Shown here: piece after piece, positions 54,367 to 61,098 of the stretch | Position numbering within the stretch: the first letter of the stretch is position 1 | Layout of the letters: every line of letters begins with the position of its first letter | Assembly (NCBI RefSeq): GCF_004339525.1 | Contig: NZ_SMGE01000001.1 | Location: forward strand, 1,736,001-1,800,000 | DNA length: 64,000 bases | Source of the DNA: Flavobacterium sp. 90 | GTDB lineage: Bacteria; Bacteroidota; Bacteroidia; Flavobacteriales; Flavobacteriaceae | Direction: 5' to 3' | Made by a program: the position numbers and the translations under genes | The notes under the pieces: model-generated | Seen by the model: the letters and a program-made list of their open reading frames with translations, nothing else | What the model was told of the DNA's origin: nothing | Databases searched by the model: none

Positions 54367-55755
54367 TTACTTAGAAAGCTCTACAAAATATTTGTAAAAC
54401 AACGGAATAGTTTCGATTCCTTTTAAGAAATTGAAGATTCCGAAGTGCTCGTTTGGCGAGTGAATTGCATCGCTGTCTAAACCAAAGCCCATAAGGATTG
54501 TTTTGCTTTTTAATTCTTTTTCGAATAAAGCTACAATTGGAATACTTCCGCCTGAACGAACAGGAATTGCCGGAACTCCAAAAGTCTCTGTGTAAGCTTT
54601 GTTTGCTGCCTGATATCCAACGCTATCAATTGGCGTAACATAACCTTGTCCACCGTGATGTGGCGTTACTTTTACAGTAACTCCAGACGGCGCAATGCTT
54701 GTGAAATGTTTGGTAAAAAGCTCTGTGATTTCATGCCAATCCTGATTTGGAACCAAACGCATTGAAATTTTAGCAAAAGCTTTACTCGCAATAACCGTTT
54801 TTGCTCCTTCTCCTTGATATCCGCCCCAAATTCCGTTTACGTCTAATGTTGGACGAATCGAGTTGCGCTCGTTGGTTACATATCCTTTTTCGCCATAAAC
54901 ATCATTTAGATCTAAAGCTTTTTTATATTTTTCTAAGCTGAAAGGTGCTTTTGCCATTTCGGCTCTTTCTTCAAGAGATAATTCCTGTACGTTATCATAG
55001 AAACCTGGAATCGTAATATGATTGTCTTCGTCATGCAAAGAAGCGATCATTTTTGCCAAAACATTTATTGGGTTCGCCACTGCTCCACCGTATAATCCTG
55101 AATGTAAATCACGATTTGGACCTGTAACTTCTACCTCTACATAACTTAAACCGCGTAAACCTGTCGTGATCGACGGTTGTTGATTAGAGATCATTCCTGT
55201 ATCTGAAATTAAGATTACGTCGTTTTTCAGCTTCTCTTGATTGCGTTCTACGAACCAAGCCAAACTTGCTGAACCTACTTCTTCTTCGCCTTCGATCATG
55301 AATTTTACGTTACAAGGCAAAGTATTGGTTTGCACCATAAGCTCAAGCGCTTTTACGTGCATGTACATTTGACCTTTGTCATCGCAGGCTCCACGGGCAA
55401 AAATTGCTCCTTCTGGATGAATTTCTGTTTTTTTGATTACGGGTTCGAATGGTGGCGATGTCCATAATTCGATAGGATCTGGTGGTTGAACATCATAATG
55501 TCCGTAAACTAGAACTGTAGGTAAATTTGGGTCGATTATTTTCTCTCCATAAATGATTGGATAGCCCGGAGTATCGCAAATTTCGACAAAATCGCAGCCT
55601 GCTTTTGTTAAACTTTCCTTAACAGCTTCGGCTGTATCGATAACATCTTGTGAGTATGCAGTGTCAGCACTTACCGACGGAATTTTTAATAATTCGATTA
55701 ATTCATTGATAAACCGATCTTTATGTTGTTGAACGTAAGACTTAATATTTTCCAT
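54367..55755 (-). CDS. M20-family dipeptidase (CNDP-like)
   Basis: The 462-residue protein has the metal-binding M20 motifs VLVYGHYDVQPPDP, ARGACDDKGQMYMHVKAL and MIEGEEEVGS, plus HSGLYGGAVANP in the dimerisation lid and VRSGGSIPIVALFE near the C-terminus. It is cytosolic, hydrolyses dipeptides with zinc or manganese, and would serve peptide use. It is convergent to nothing and lies upstream of the tRNA-Leu on the opposite strand. Confidence 0.92.
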   Translation of the reverse strand: MENIKSYVQQHKDRFINELIELLKIPSVSADTAYSQDVIDTAEAVKESLTKAGCDFVEICDTPGYPIIYGEKIIDPNLPTVLVYGHYDVQPPDPIELWTSPPFEPVIKKTEIHPEGAIFARGACDDKGQMYMHVKALELMVQTNTLPCNVKFMIEGEEEVGSASLAWFVERNQEKLKNDVILISDTGMISNQQPSITTGLRGLSYVEVEVTGPNRDLHSGLYGGAVANPINVLAKMIASLHDEDNHITIPGFYDNVQELSLEERAEMAKAPFSLEKYKKALDLNDVYGEKGYVTNERNSIRPTLDVNGIWGGYQGEGAKTVIASKAFAKISMRLVPNQDWHEITELFTKHFTSIAPSGVTVKVTPHHGGQGYVTPIDSVGYQAANKAYTETFGVPAIPVRSGGSIPIVALFEKELKSKTILMGFGLDSDAIHSPNEHFGIFNFLKGIETIPLFYKYFVELSK

Positions 55756-55820
55756 TTAAATTATTTTTATAGAAGTTCAAAAATACAAAAAAGAGAATTA
55801 ATATTTTTTTTCAAAAAATG

Positions 55821-55851
55821 TTTTGAAATCTAGAAGTTATGTTTATCTTTG
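55821..55851 (+). promoter_or_regulatory. Promoter of tRNA-Leu
   Basis: TTTTG (55821-55825), an 18-bp spacer and TATCTTTG (55844-55851) are a near-perfect Bacteroidota promoter. Transcription would start about 7 bases before the mature tRNA 5' end. Confidence 0.8.
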
Positions 55852-55864
55852 CACCCACAATTGA

Positions 55865-55946
55865 GCGGATATGGTGAAATTGGTAGACATGCCAGACTTA
55901 GGATCTGGTGCCGCAAGGCGTGTAGGTTCGAGTCCTATTATCCGCA
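55865..55946 (+). tRNA. tRNA-Leu (anticodon UAG)
   Basis: The acceptor arms GCGGATA (55865-55871) and TATCCGC (55939-55945) pair fully. The anticodon stem CCAGA/TCTGG encloses loop CTTAGGA with anticodon TAG. A variable arm (TGCCGCAAGGCG) and T-arm with TTCGAGT follow, so this is a class II leucine tRNA. CCA is not encoded. A decayed copy lies at about 57108-57198. The bases between its terminator and 56250 hold no recognisable gene. Confidence 0.95.
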
Positions 55947-55949
55947 CTG

Positions 55950-55985
55950 AAAAAGCTTCTGAGAAATCAGAAGCTTTTTTGTTTT
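55950..55985 (+). terminator. Terminator of tRNA-Leu
   Basis: AAAAAGCTTCTGA, loop GAAA, TCAGAAGCTTTTTT: a 12-13 bp stem with a T tract right after the tRNA. The same hairpin follows the decayed tRNA copy at 57199. Confidence 0.9.
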
Positions 55986-56249
55986 TCCATACTTCTGAGT
56001 TTTATTTCACGTCTTTTTGGAAACAAAAACAACTTAATTAGGTGAAAATCAAATAAATACACTTAAAATAATTACTATTTTTAAGATTTCTTCCTTAACT
56101 TTGATAAGCTCAAAACACTACAACATCTTCACCTATTTAACTACATGGAGACCGATTTCCAAAATTTTGTTTCGGTTATAAAAGTTAGTGGTTATTACTT
56201 TAATGATGCTGCTTATTCAAATTAGATCTTTCATTTAAAAACAAACCAA

Positions 56250-57095
56250 ATGGAACCAAAACTTCAAGAAATTCGTGAACAGCAAAAAGCAGCTTGGAAT
56301 AAATTTTCTCCAGGTTGGAAAAAATGGGATTTTGAGATTCTAGACTTTATGCGACCTTTTGCAGATGAAATTATTGCCCTCATAAATCCGAAAGGTTCAG
56401 AGGTAATTCTGGATGTTGCTGCAGGAACCGGTGAACCTGGATTGAGTATTGCGTCTATGCTTTCGGGCGGAAAAGTAATTATTACAGACCTTGCATACGA
56501 TATGCTTACGATTGCGCGCGAAAATGCTATCAAAAAAGAAATTCCAAATGTTGAATTTCATGCCTGCGATGTAAGCGAACTTCCTTTTGCTGACAACACA
56601 TTCGATGCTATTAGTTGCCGAATGGGTTTTATGTTTTTCCCCGATATGCTCTTGGCTGCTCAGGAAATGTTTCGGGTTTTAAAACCTGGCGGAAAAATTG
56701 CGATCGCAGTTTGGAGTGTGCCAGAGAAAAATTTCTGGGTAACTGCCATTGGCGGAACCATTAACAGAAACATGGAATTACCTCCGCCTGCGCCCGAAGC
56801 TCCTGGAATGTTTCGTTGCTCAAGACCTGGTTTTATGATGGATATTTTTAGTCAGGCTGGTTTTAAACACATTTCTGAAAAAGAAGTAATTGGCAAATTA
56901 AACTGCAGAACAGCCGAGGTTTACTGGAACATGATGACCGAAATTGCAGCTCCATTTGTTGCCGCTCTCAGCTATGCAAATGATGCCATGAAAGAAAAAA
57001 TAAAACACGCAGTTTTCACTTTGATCAACGAAAGATATCCTGAAGGAAATGTAATAATAGATGGAGATGCGCTTATAATTTATGGTGAGAAATGA
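56250..57095 (+). CDS. Class I SAM-dependent methyltransferase
   Basis: The 281-residue protein has the SAM-binding glycine loop VILDVAAGTGEPG, ITDLAYDML, CDVSELPFADNTFDAISCRMGFMFFPD and FRVLKPGGKIAIAVW, the UbiE/COQ5-like order. It is soluble; the substrate is unknown. It is the only gene between the tRNA-Leu and its decayed copy, so it may have arrived by insertion at the tRNA. Otherwise nothing in base use sets it apart by eye. Confidence 0.85.
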   Translation: MEPKLQEIREQQKAAWNKFSPGWKKWDFEILDFMRPFADEIIALINPKGSEVILDVAAGTGEPGLSIASMLSGGKVIITDLAYDMLTIARENAIKKEIPNVEFHACDVSELPFADNTFDAISCRMGFMFFPDMLLAAQEMFRVLKPGGKIAIAVWSVPEKNFWVTAIGGTINRNMELPPPAPEAPGMFRCSRPGFMMDIFSQAGFKHISEKEVIGKLNCRTAEVYWNMMTEIAAPFVAALSYANDAMKEKIKHAVFTLINERYPEGNVIIDGDALIIYGEK

Positions 57096-57107
57096 CAATT
57101 ATGAAGC

Positions 57108-57198
57108 AATGGTATAATTTATATCAGTATAGTGTCTTTGCCAAATCTAGGATTTGATGCCACAATACGGGTAGATTCGAGTCTTACTATCTATACTG
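57108..57198 (+). pseudogene. Decayed copy of tRNA-Leu(UAG)
   Basis: TTTGCCAAATCTAGGATTTG retains the anticodon loop with TAG; TGCCACAATACGG is the variable arm; GTAGATTCGAGTCTTAC is the T-arm. An acceptor-like pair AGTATAG (57126-57132) and CTATACT (57191-57197) is present, but the D-arm is replaced or interrupted. The T-arm and anticodon arm carry mismatches. The word ATGGTATAATTTA (about 57109) may be the remnant of the original 5' part (ATGGTGAAATTGG). It is followed by a copy of the tRNA terminator, so it is a duplicated and degraded gene. Confidence 0.75.
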
Positions 57199-57232
57199 AA
57201 AAGCTTCTGATTACTCAGAAGCTTTTTTTATT
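57199..57232 (+). terminator. Copy of the tRNA-Leu terminator hairpin
   Basis: AAAAGCTTCTGA (57199-57210), loop TTAC, TCAGAAGCTTTT (57215-57226), then T3. It has the same stem as the hairpin after the functional tRNA at 55950. Confidence 0.85.
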
Positions 57233-57351
57233 TTTACTACATTTTTTTTGTTGTTAAAGTTGTTGATAAACAATTTACTACAATTCTAAATCTTCGTTTT
57301 CTATTTTTATTTTTGAAAAAAACCGATTATTAACTAAAATTTAAAAAATAA

Positions 57352-57909
57352 ATGACACTATTTTCTAGTTACGAATATTTAAAAAACAATAGACTTTCAG
57401 ATGTCATAAGATTAATTTCTGTTTTGGGTAACGATGATAATTACTCTTTCCGAAAAGATGATGGACTAGAGAAAACCCTAAATGGCAAGCCAAAATCTGC
57501 AAAAAACTGGTCAGAAATAGCAAAGGAACATCCCGAGTTTTTCAAATTCAATGTAGCTGGAGATAGTATTGTTTTGTTATTTAGATCACTAGTTAAACCA
57601 GATTCTAATGATAAACGCCCTCCTTTAACAATTGATCAAACACAGAAAATAATTGATCAAGCTATTTCTCTTCATGATAAACAAATTGCAAGATTACAAA
57701 AGAATAATTTTTTAATACCAATTTTTACCGCAGTCATCGCATCTTTAACCACTGGATTTGTAGCATATTTTACCTTAAAAAACAATAACGATTCAGTAAA
57801 AAAAATTGACAAAAAAGTTGACCATATAATTATACTTTTAAATAAAAACTCTGCTTTAAACCAGCAAGACTCAATAAAAAAGCCAATCATAATTAAATCA
57901 TCTAATTAA
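57352..57909 (+). CDS. Membrane protein of unknown function, partner of the Schlafen-like gene
   Basis: The 185-residue protein has a soluble N-terminal half (about 1-115, with NWSEIAKEHPEFFKFNVAGDSIVLLFRSLV and a helix DQTQKIIDQAISLHDKQIARLQ). One membrane helix follows (about 118-140, FLIPIFTAVIASLTTGFVAYF), then a short charged tail. I do not recognise the family. The next gene begins 2 bp after the stop, so the two are co-transcribed. A possible -7 box TATTTTTG lies at 57308-57315. Confidence 0.75.
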   Translation: MTLFSSYEYLKNNRLSDVIRLISVLGNDDNYSFRKDDGLEKTLNGKPKSAKNWSEIAKEHPEFFKFNVAGDSIVLLFRSLVKPDSNDKRPPLTIDQTQKIIDQAISLHDKQIARLQKNNFLIPIFTAVIASLTTGFVAYFTLKNNNDSVKKIDKKVDHIIILLNKNSALNQQDSIKKPIIIKSSN

Positions 57910-57911
57910 AA

Positions 57912-58817
57912 ATGTGGAATTTAGATAAAATTAAGCAGTATATATCTGATGGAGTTGAAGAAAATATTCATTTAGATTATAAAGGGTCTGATTCCATTTC
58001 GAAAGCCAGTGAAAAAAAGAATGAGATTTCAAAAGATGTAAGCGCCTTTGCCAATTCTGACGGCGGAATAATAATTTATGGGATTAAAGAGTACGATGAA
58101 CTGGATAAAAATCATCTTCCAGAAAAAATTCAACCAATTGATGGCAATGAATATTCAAAAGAATGGCTCGAACAAATCATCAACAGTACAATCTCTCCAA
58201 AAATCCACGGCGTAATAATAACACCTATTCAGACTGCCAATATTAAAGATAATTTGGTAATCTACGTTGTAGAAATTCCGAAAAGCACTACGGCTCATCA
58301 AATGAAAGATAAGCGATACTATCGCCGTTACAACTTCCAATCTATACCCATGGATGATTGGGAAATTAAAGATATTATAAATAGAACCACGCAAACTAAA
58401 TTTGAAATTTATTTTGAAACAACTCCTAATAAAAAAATACTTGAAAAATGGCCACCGTTACCCCCTAAAATCAAAATCGATATATGGGTTTATAATTCAG
58501 GAAATAAGGTTATTAAATACTTAGATTGTTTTGTGAGCGGTAATGATGAAACTGCTAAAAATATAAGTGATCCATATTTCTCTGGTGAATTTCAAAAACA
58601 TTTTTCTAATACAATTGATAGAGAAGTAACAATAAAAAATACCCCTTTTACTATTAATACAGAAAGAATTGCTATTTTACCAAGCACTTCTCGTCATATT
58701 GGGAGTATAGAAATTAGAGAAAATTTCATTCTACAAAATAATAAAATTAATTTTCAAATTTCAACAGAAGATAGGGTAGAACATTTTACGTATACAGGAA
58801 AGGAAATAATAGAATAA
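57912..58817 (+). CDS. Schlafen AlbA_2-domain protein
   Basis: The 301-residue protein starts with the AlbA_2/Schlafen fold: IHLDYKGSDSISKASEKKNEISKDVSAFANSDGGIIIYGIKE, then QIINSTISPKI and KDKRYYRRYNFQSIPMDDWEI (about residues 10-160). The C-terminal half is a beta-rich domain without a known label. Schlafen-like domains bind nucleic acids and occur in stress and defence proteins. It is coupled to the upstream membrane-protein gene. A defence role is speculation from the domain and the tRNA-side location. Confidence 0.82.
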   Translation: MWNLDKIKQYISDGVEENIHLDYKGSDSISKASEKKNEISKDVSAFANSDGGIIIYGIKEYDELDKNHLPEKIQPIDGNEYSKEWLEQIINSTISPKIHGVIITPIQTANIKDNLVIYVVEIPKSTTAHQMKDKRYYRRYNFQSIPMDDWEIKDIINRTTQTKFEIYFETTPNKKILEKWPPLPPKIKIDIWVYNSGNKVIKYLDCFVSGNDETAKNISDPYFSGEFQKHFSNTIDREVTIKNTPFTINTERIAILPSTSRHIGSIEIRENFILQNNKINFQISTEDRVEHFTYTGKEIIE

Positions 58818-58849
58818 CAAGATTGTCGATCATTATTACCTAGAATGGA

Positions 58850-58960
58850 TTAAAATCCATCCCTACAATATATTTTGTTCCTCCGGAACGCTACATAAAA
58901 TTCCAAAGGAATGATCTATTTTGTAGCAAGGTCCCGAAGCTTCGGGATCAATCCCTTGAA
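58850..58960. repeat. Repeat patch with TCCCGAAGCTTCGGGA palindrome
   Basis: AATCCATCCCTACAATATATTTTG, TTCCTCCGGAACGC, and the perfect palindrome TCCCGAAGCTTCGGGA (58932-58947). Similar words (GGATTAATCCCGAAGCGTCGGGACG, GCTACAATATA) recur at 63781-63830. Confidence 0.6.
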
Positions 58961-58984
58961 CACGATGTAACCACAATATAATTC

Positions 58985-59019
58985 TAAACCCGACAGGTTT
59001 TAAAAACCTGTCGGGTTTA
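58985..59019. repeat. Near-perfect palindrome ACCCGACAGGTTTT / AAAACCTGTCGGGT
   Basis: The arms 58985-59000 and 59004-59019 are exact complements with a 3-base loop. It lies between two convergent genes (ends at 58817 and 59029) and may act as a terminator although it lacks a T run. A relative lies at 54333-54357. Confidence 0.75.
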
Positions 59020-59028
59020 ACGCAATCT

Positions 59029-59268
59029 TTATTTCGAATCAACCTCCAAATAAGGATCTAAAATTTCTGCAAATTCATTTAGCCAATAAAACCCCTCTTC
59101 TATCTTGACAATTTCTAATTTTAGAGTTTCATCTTTTCTCATTACTCCTAAAGCAATTAGATAATTTAGACGTCGTATTGTCTTTGCCAGATCTTTTGCA
59201 TCTACAGTTTTATTAAAAAAATCTATTAACCTAATTTCAGTTTCTTTCGAAAGGCTTTCTGTAGTCAT
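59029..59268 (-). CDS. Small soluble protein of unknown function
   Basis: The start at 59268 gives an 79-residue helical protein (MTTESLSKETEIRLIDFF ... LDPYLEVDSK). An earlier in-frame ATG at 59325 would run through a promoter box and a palindrome, so I reject it. The -7 box TATATTTG (59290-59297) fits a leader of about 15 nt. It is divergent from an XRE regulator gene. I do not recognise the family. Confidence 0.6.
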   Translation of the reverse strand: MTTESLSKETEIRLIDFFNKTVDAKDLAKTIRRLNYLIALGVMRKDETLKLEIVKIEEGFYWLNEFAEILDPYLEVDSK

Positions 59269-59289
59269 TGTCTTATTTTTTAGATCCTT

Positions 59290-59297
59290 CAAATATA
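59290..59297 (-). promoter_or_regulatory. -7 box of the small gene at 59268
   Basis: On the minus strand this reads TATATTTG, 21 bp before the ATG. The palindrome at 59304 occupies the -33 area, so a bound regulator would block the promoter. Confidence 0.6.
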
Positions 59298-59303
59298 ATA
59301 CTT

Positions 59304-59325
59304 TTGAGCTCATATATGAGCCCAA
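59304..59325. promoter_or_regulatory. Palindromic operator candidate
   Basis: The core GCTCATATATGAGC (59308-59321) is a perfect 14-bp palindrome. With TTG and CAA at its edges, the symmetry extends to 22 bp with one mismatched pair. It lies between a divergent small gene and the XRE regulator gene, overlapping the -33 area of the former. Confidence 0.6.
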
Positions 59326-59355
59326 ATGAAAAATAAATCTTGTGACTTTTGAAAT

Positions 59356-59586
59356 ATGGATATTTCAGAAGAAACTTTTATTGCAAATCTTGGGATTCAC
59401 ATCAGACAAATGCGTGAAAAGAAAAATATGTCCCAACAAGACTTAGCTAATGACTCAGGCATTCCAAAATCCCAAGTAGCAAGAATAGAAAGAGCAAAAG
59501 TAAATACTACTGTAAAAACTCTTGTGAAAATTGCCAATGCTTTACATGTCGAACCTAAAGAATTGTTTGATTTTGCTTTAAAATAA
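59356..59586 (+). CDS. XRE-family HTH transcriptional regulator
   Basis: The 76-residue protein consists of a single Cro/CI-type HTH: LGIHIRQMREKKNMSQQDLANDSGIPKSQVARIERAKVNTTVKTLVKIANALHVEPKELFDF. It probably binds as a dimer to a palindromic site; the symmetric sequence 31 bp upstream is the obvious candidate. It is followed by a YcxB-like gene on the same strand. Confidence 0.92.
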   Translation: MDISEETFIANLGIHIRQMREKKNMSQQDLANDSGIPKSQVARIERAKVNTTVKTLVKIANALHVEPKELFDFALK

Positions 59587-59617
59587 AAAACTTAAATCCA
59601 TTTTCTACTAACCAACA

Positions 59618-60091
59618 ATGATTAAAACCAAAAAATTCCAACTTACCAAAAAAGAATATTTCTCCTATATTATTAGAGTTTTATTAAAAAGAAGATGGTG
59701 GCTATATGCTTTTATGTTGTTTCTTTCTGTTGCAATTCTTTGCAAAGACAACAAAGATTCTTCTGATGTTTTTGTAATTATCTTTGGTTTTCTATATCCA
59801 CTAATTACATTATTTCAATATTGGAGATTTGCAAATTCAAAAGAAAACATCAATTTTTTCAGAGAAATGCAACATGAAATTTTTCCAGATAGAATCATTT
59901 CGCATATAGAAACTATTTCTGAAAGCACAGTGAATGTACAGAATTTTATAAAAGTATTTGAATTAAAAGATCTCTATCTTTTATACATTTCAAAAGGTCA
60001 ATGTTATTACTTTCCAAAACGAGTTTTTGAAACTCCAGAAGATGAAAATTGGTTTAGAAACGAAGTCTTTTTGAAGATAAAGAATAGATAA
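59618..60091 (+). CDS. YcxB-like membrane protein
   Basis: The 157-residue protein has two membrane segments (about residues 29-45 and 52-68) and a C-terminal soluble part (SESTVNVQNFIKVFELKDLYLLYISKGQCYYFPKRVF). This resembles the C-terminal domain of YcxB-like proteins. Function is unknown. It lies 31 bp after the XRE gene and ends at a strong hairpin. Confidence 0.7.
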   Translation: MIKTKKFQLTKKEYFSYIIRVLLKRRWWLYAFMLFLSVAILCKDNKDSSDVFVIIFGFLYPLITLFQYWRFANSKENINFFREMQHEIFPDRIISHIETISESTVNVQNFIKVFELKDLYLLYISKGQCYYFPKRVFETPEDENWFRNEVFLKIKNR

Positions 60092-60130
60092 TTTTAAATT
60101 TCTGTTAAAGCCTTTCCTTTAAAACATAAA

Positions 60131-60160
60131 AAAAACCTCCAGTCAAAACTGAAGGTTTTT
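60131..60160. terminator. Bidirectional terminator
   Basis: AAAAACCTCCAGT (60131-60143) and ACTGAAGGTTTTT (60148-60160) form a 13-bp stem with one mismatch, A runs on one side and T runs on the other. Confidence 0.85.
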
Positions 60161-60179
60161 CAAATTATGCTCATTTTAT

Positions 60180-60211
60180 TTAAATGAACTTATATTACTT
60201 ATATGGTTTGA
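60180..60211. repeat. CCATATAAGT repeat, single copy
   Basis: TTTAAATGAACTTATATTACTTATATGGTTT is the reverse complement of the word seen at 25767 and 33443. Confidence 0.65.
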
Positions 60212-60221
60212 AACCGCGCCA

Positions 60222-60881
60222 TTAACTTCTTAATAACTCAATTACTTTATCGACATTAATTTCGCTGTAATCGTTGATATAAAAACTACACGGAGGCAAA
60301 TATTCTTTTGTATGTGTACTTAATACGCCAACAACTTTCATTCCAGCATTTAGTCCTGCGGTAACACCCGAAAAAGAATCTTCGAAAACCACACAATCCG
60401 ACGGAGAAACTCCAACACGATCTGCAGATTTTAGATATACCTCGGGATTTGGTTTATGAAGTGTTACATCTTCGCTTGACATCATAGAATCCATTTTATC
60501 TGCGATTTTCAATGCATTTATAATCAAATCAAGATTAGCACGTGGCGCCGATGTTGCAACAGCTGTTTTGAATCCTCGGGATTTCAACTCGCTTAAAAAC
60601 TCCAAATAATGTGGAATCGTATCGACTTTATCTTTATAAATCTCTCTAAACATTGCTTCTTTTTCGTCTTCGAGTTTCGTCAGTTCTTCTCCCACAATTG
60701 GACGTTTAAAGAAATGCGACATGATGTAACTATTGTGTTTTCCGTACATATGTTCTTCAAATTCTTCGTTGGTGTAAGGAATTTGATATTTATCGAAAAA
60801 CACCTCGAAAGCCTTCACATGATGCGGATTCGTGTGAGAAATCACTCCATCCATATCAAAAATAACACATTGCTGTTTCAT
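60222..60881 (-). CDS. HAD-superfamily phosphatase/phosphoglucomutase-like protein
   Basis: The 219-residue protein begins QCVIFDMDGVISHTNP (HAD motif I; Ile-Ser-His-Thr instead of the common Val-Asp-Ser) and has AVATSAPR (II), LHKPNPEVYL (III) and VFEDSFSGVTAGLNAGM (IV). It resembles beta-phosphoglucomutase and sugar phosphatase subfamilies. It may act on a sugar phosphate in the cytosol. No carbohydrate genes lie near. A 27-bp perfect inverted repeat lies before it. Confidence 0.85.
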   Translation of the reverse strand: MKQQCVIFDMDGVISHTNPHHVKAFEVFFDKYQIPYTNEEFEEHMYGKHNSYIMSHFFKRPIVGEELTKLEDEKEAMFREIYKDKVDTIPHYLEFLSELKSRGFKTAVATSAPRANLDLIINALKIADKMDSMMSSEDVTLHKPNPEVYLKSADRVGVSPSDCVVFEDSFSGVTAGLNAGMKVVGVLSTHTKEYLPPCSFYINDYSEINVDKVIELLRS

Positions 60882-60953
60882 TATATTTTGTTTTTTTAAC
60901 CGGTTGCAAGATACTGATAAGTGTCGTTAACAACAACAATTAAGCGTACTGTT

Positions 60954-61053
60954 TGTCATTTCGACGAAGGAGAAATCTCCACAAGAAGCTCTACAAAGAT
61001 TGGACTCTCGTTGCGGAGTTACTTACGGAGATTTCTCCTTCGTCGAAATGACA
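60954..61053. repeat. Perfect 27-bp inverted repeat (GTCATTTCGACGAAGGAGAA)
   Basis: The arms 60954-60980 and 61027-61053 are exact complements, separated by 46 bp. They contain CGACGAAGGAGAAATCTCC. The element lies between the HAD gene and the efflux operon. It has no T run. Confidence 0.85.
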
Positions 61054-61098
61054 TAAAATGAGGCAAAACTTTAAGCCTGAAACCTGAAACAAAAACCG

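Noticed and set aside
57108..57198. A functional second tRNA-Leu
   Set aside because: The D-arm is missing or interrupted, and the anticodon and T stems contain mismatches.
59269..59325. Longer form of the small minus-strand gene starting at 59325
   Set aside because: The extra codons would run through the -7 box and the palindrome, which makes sense only as regulatory DNA.
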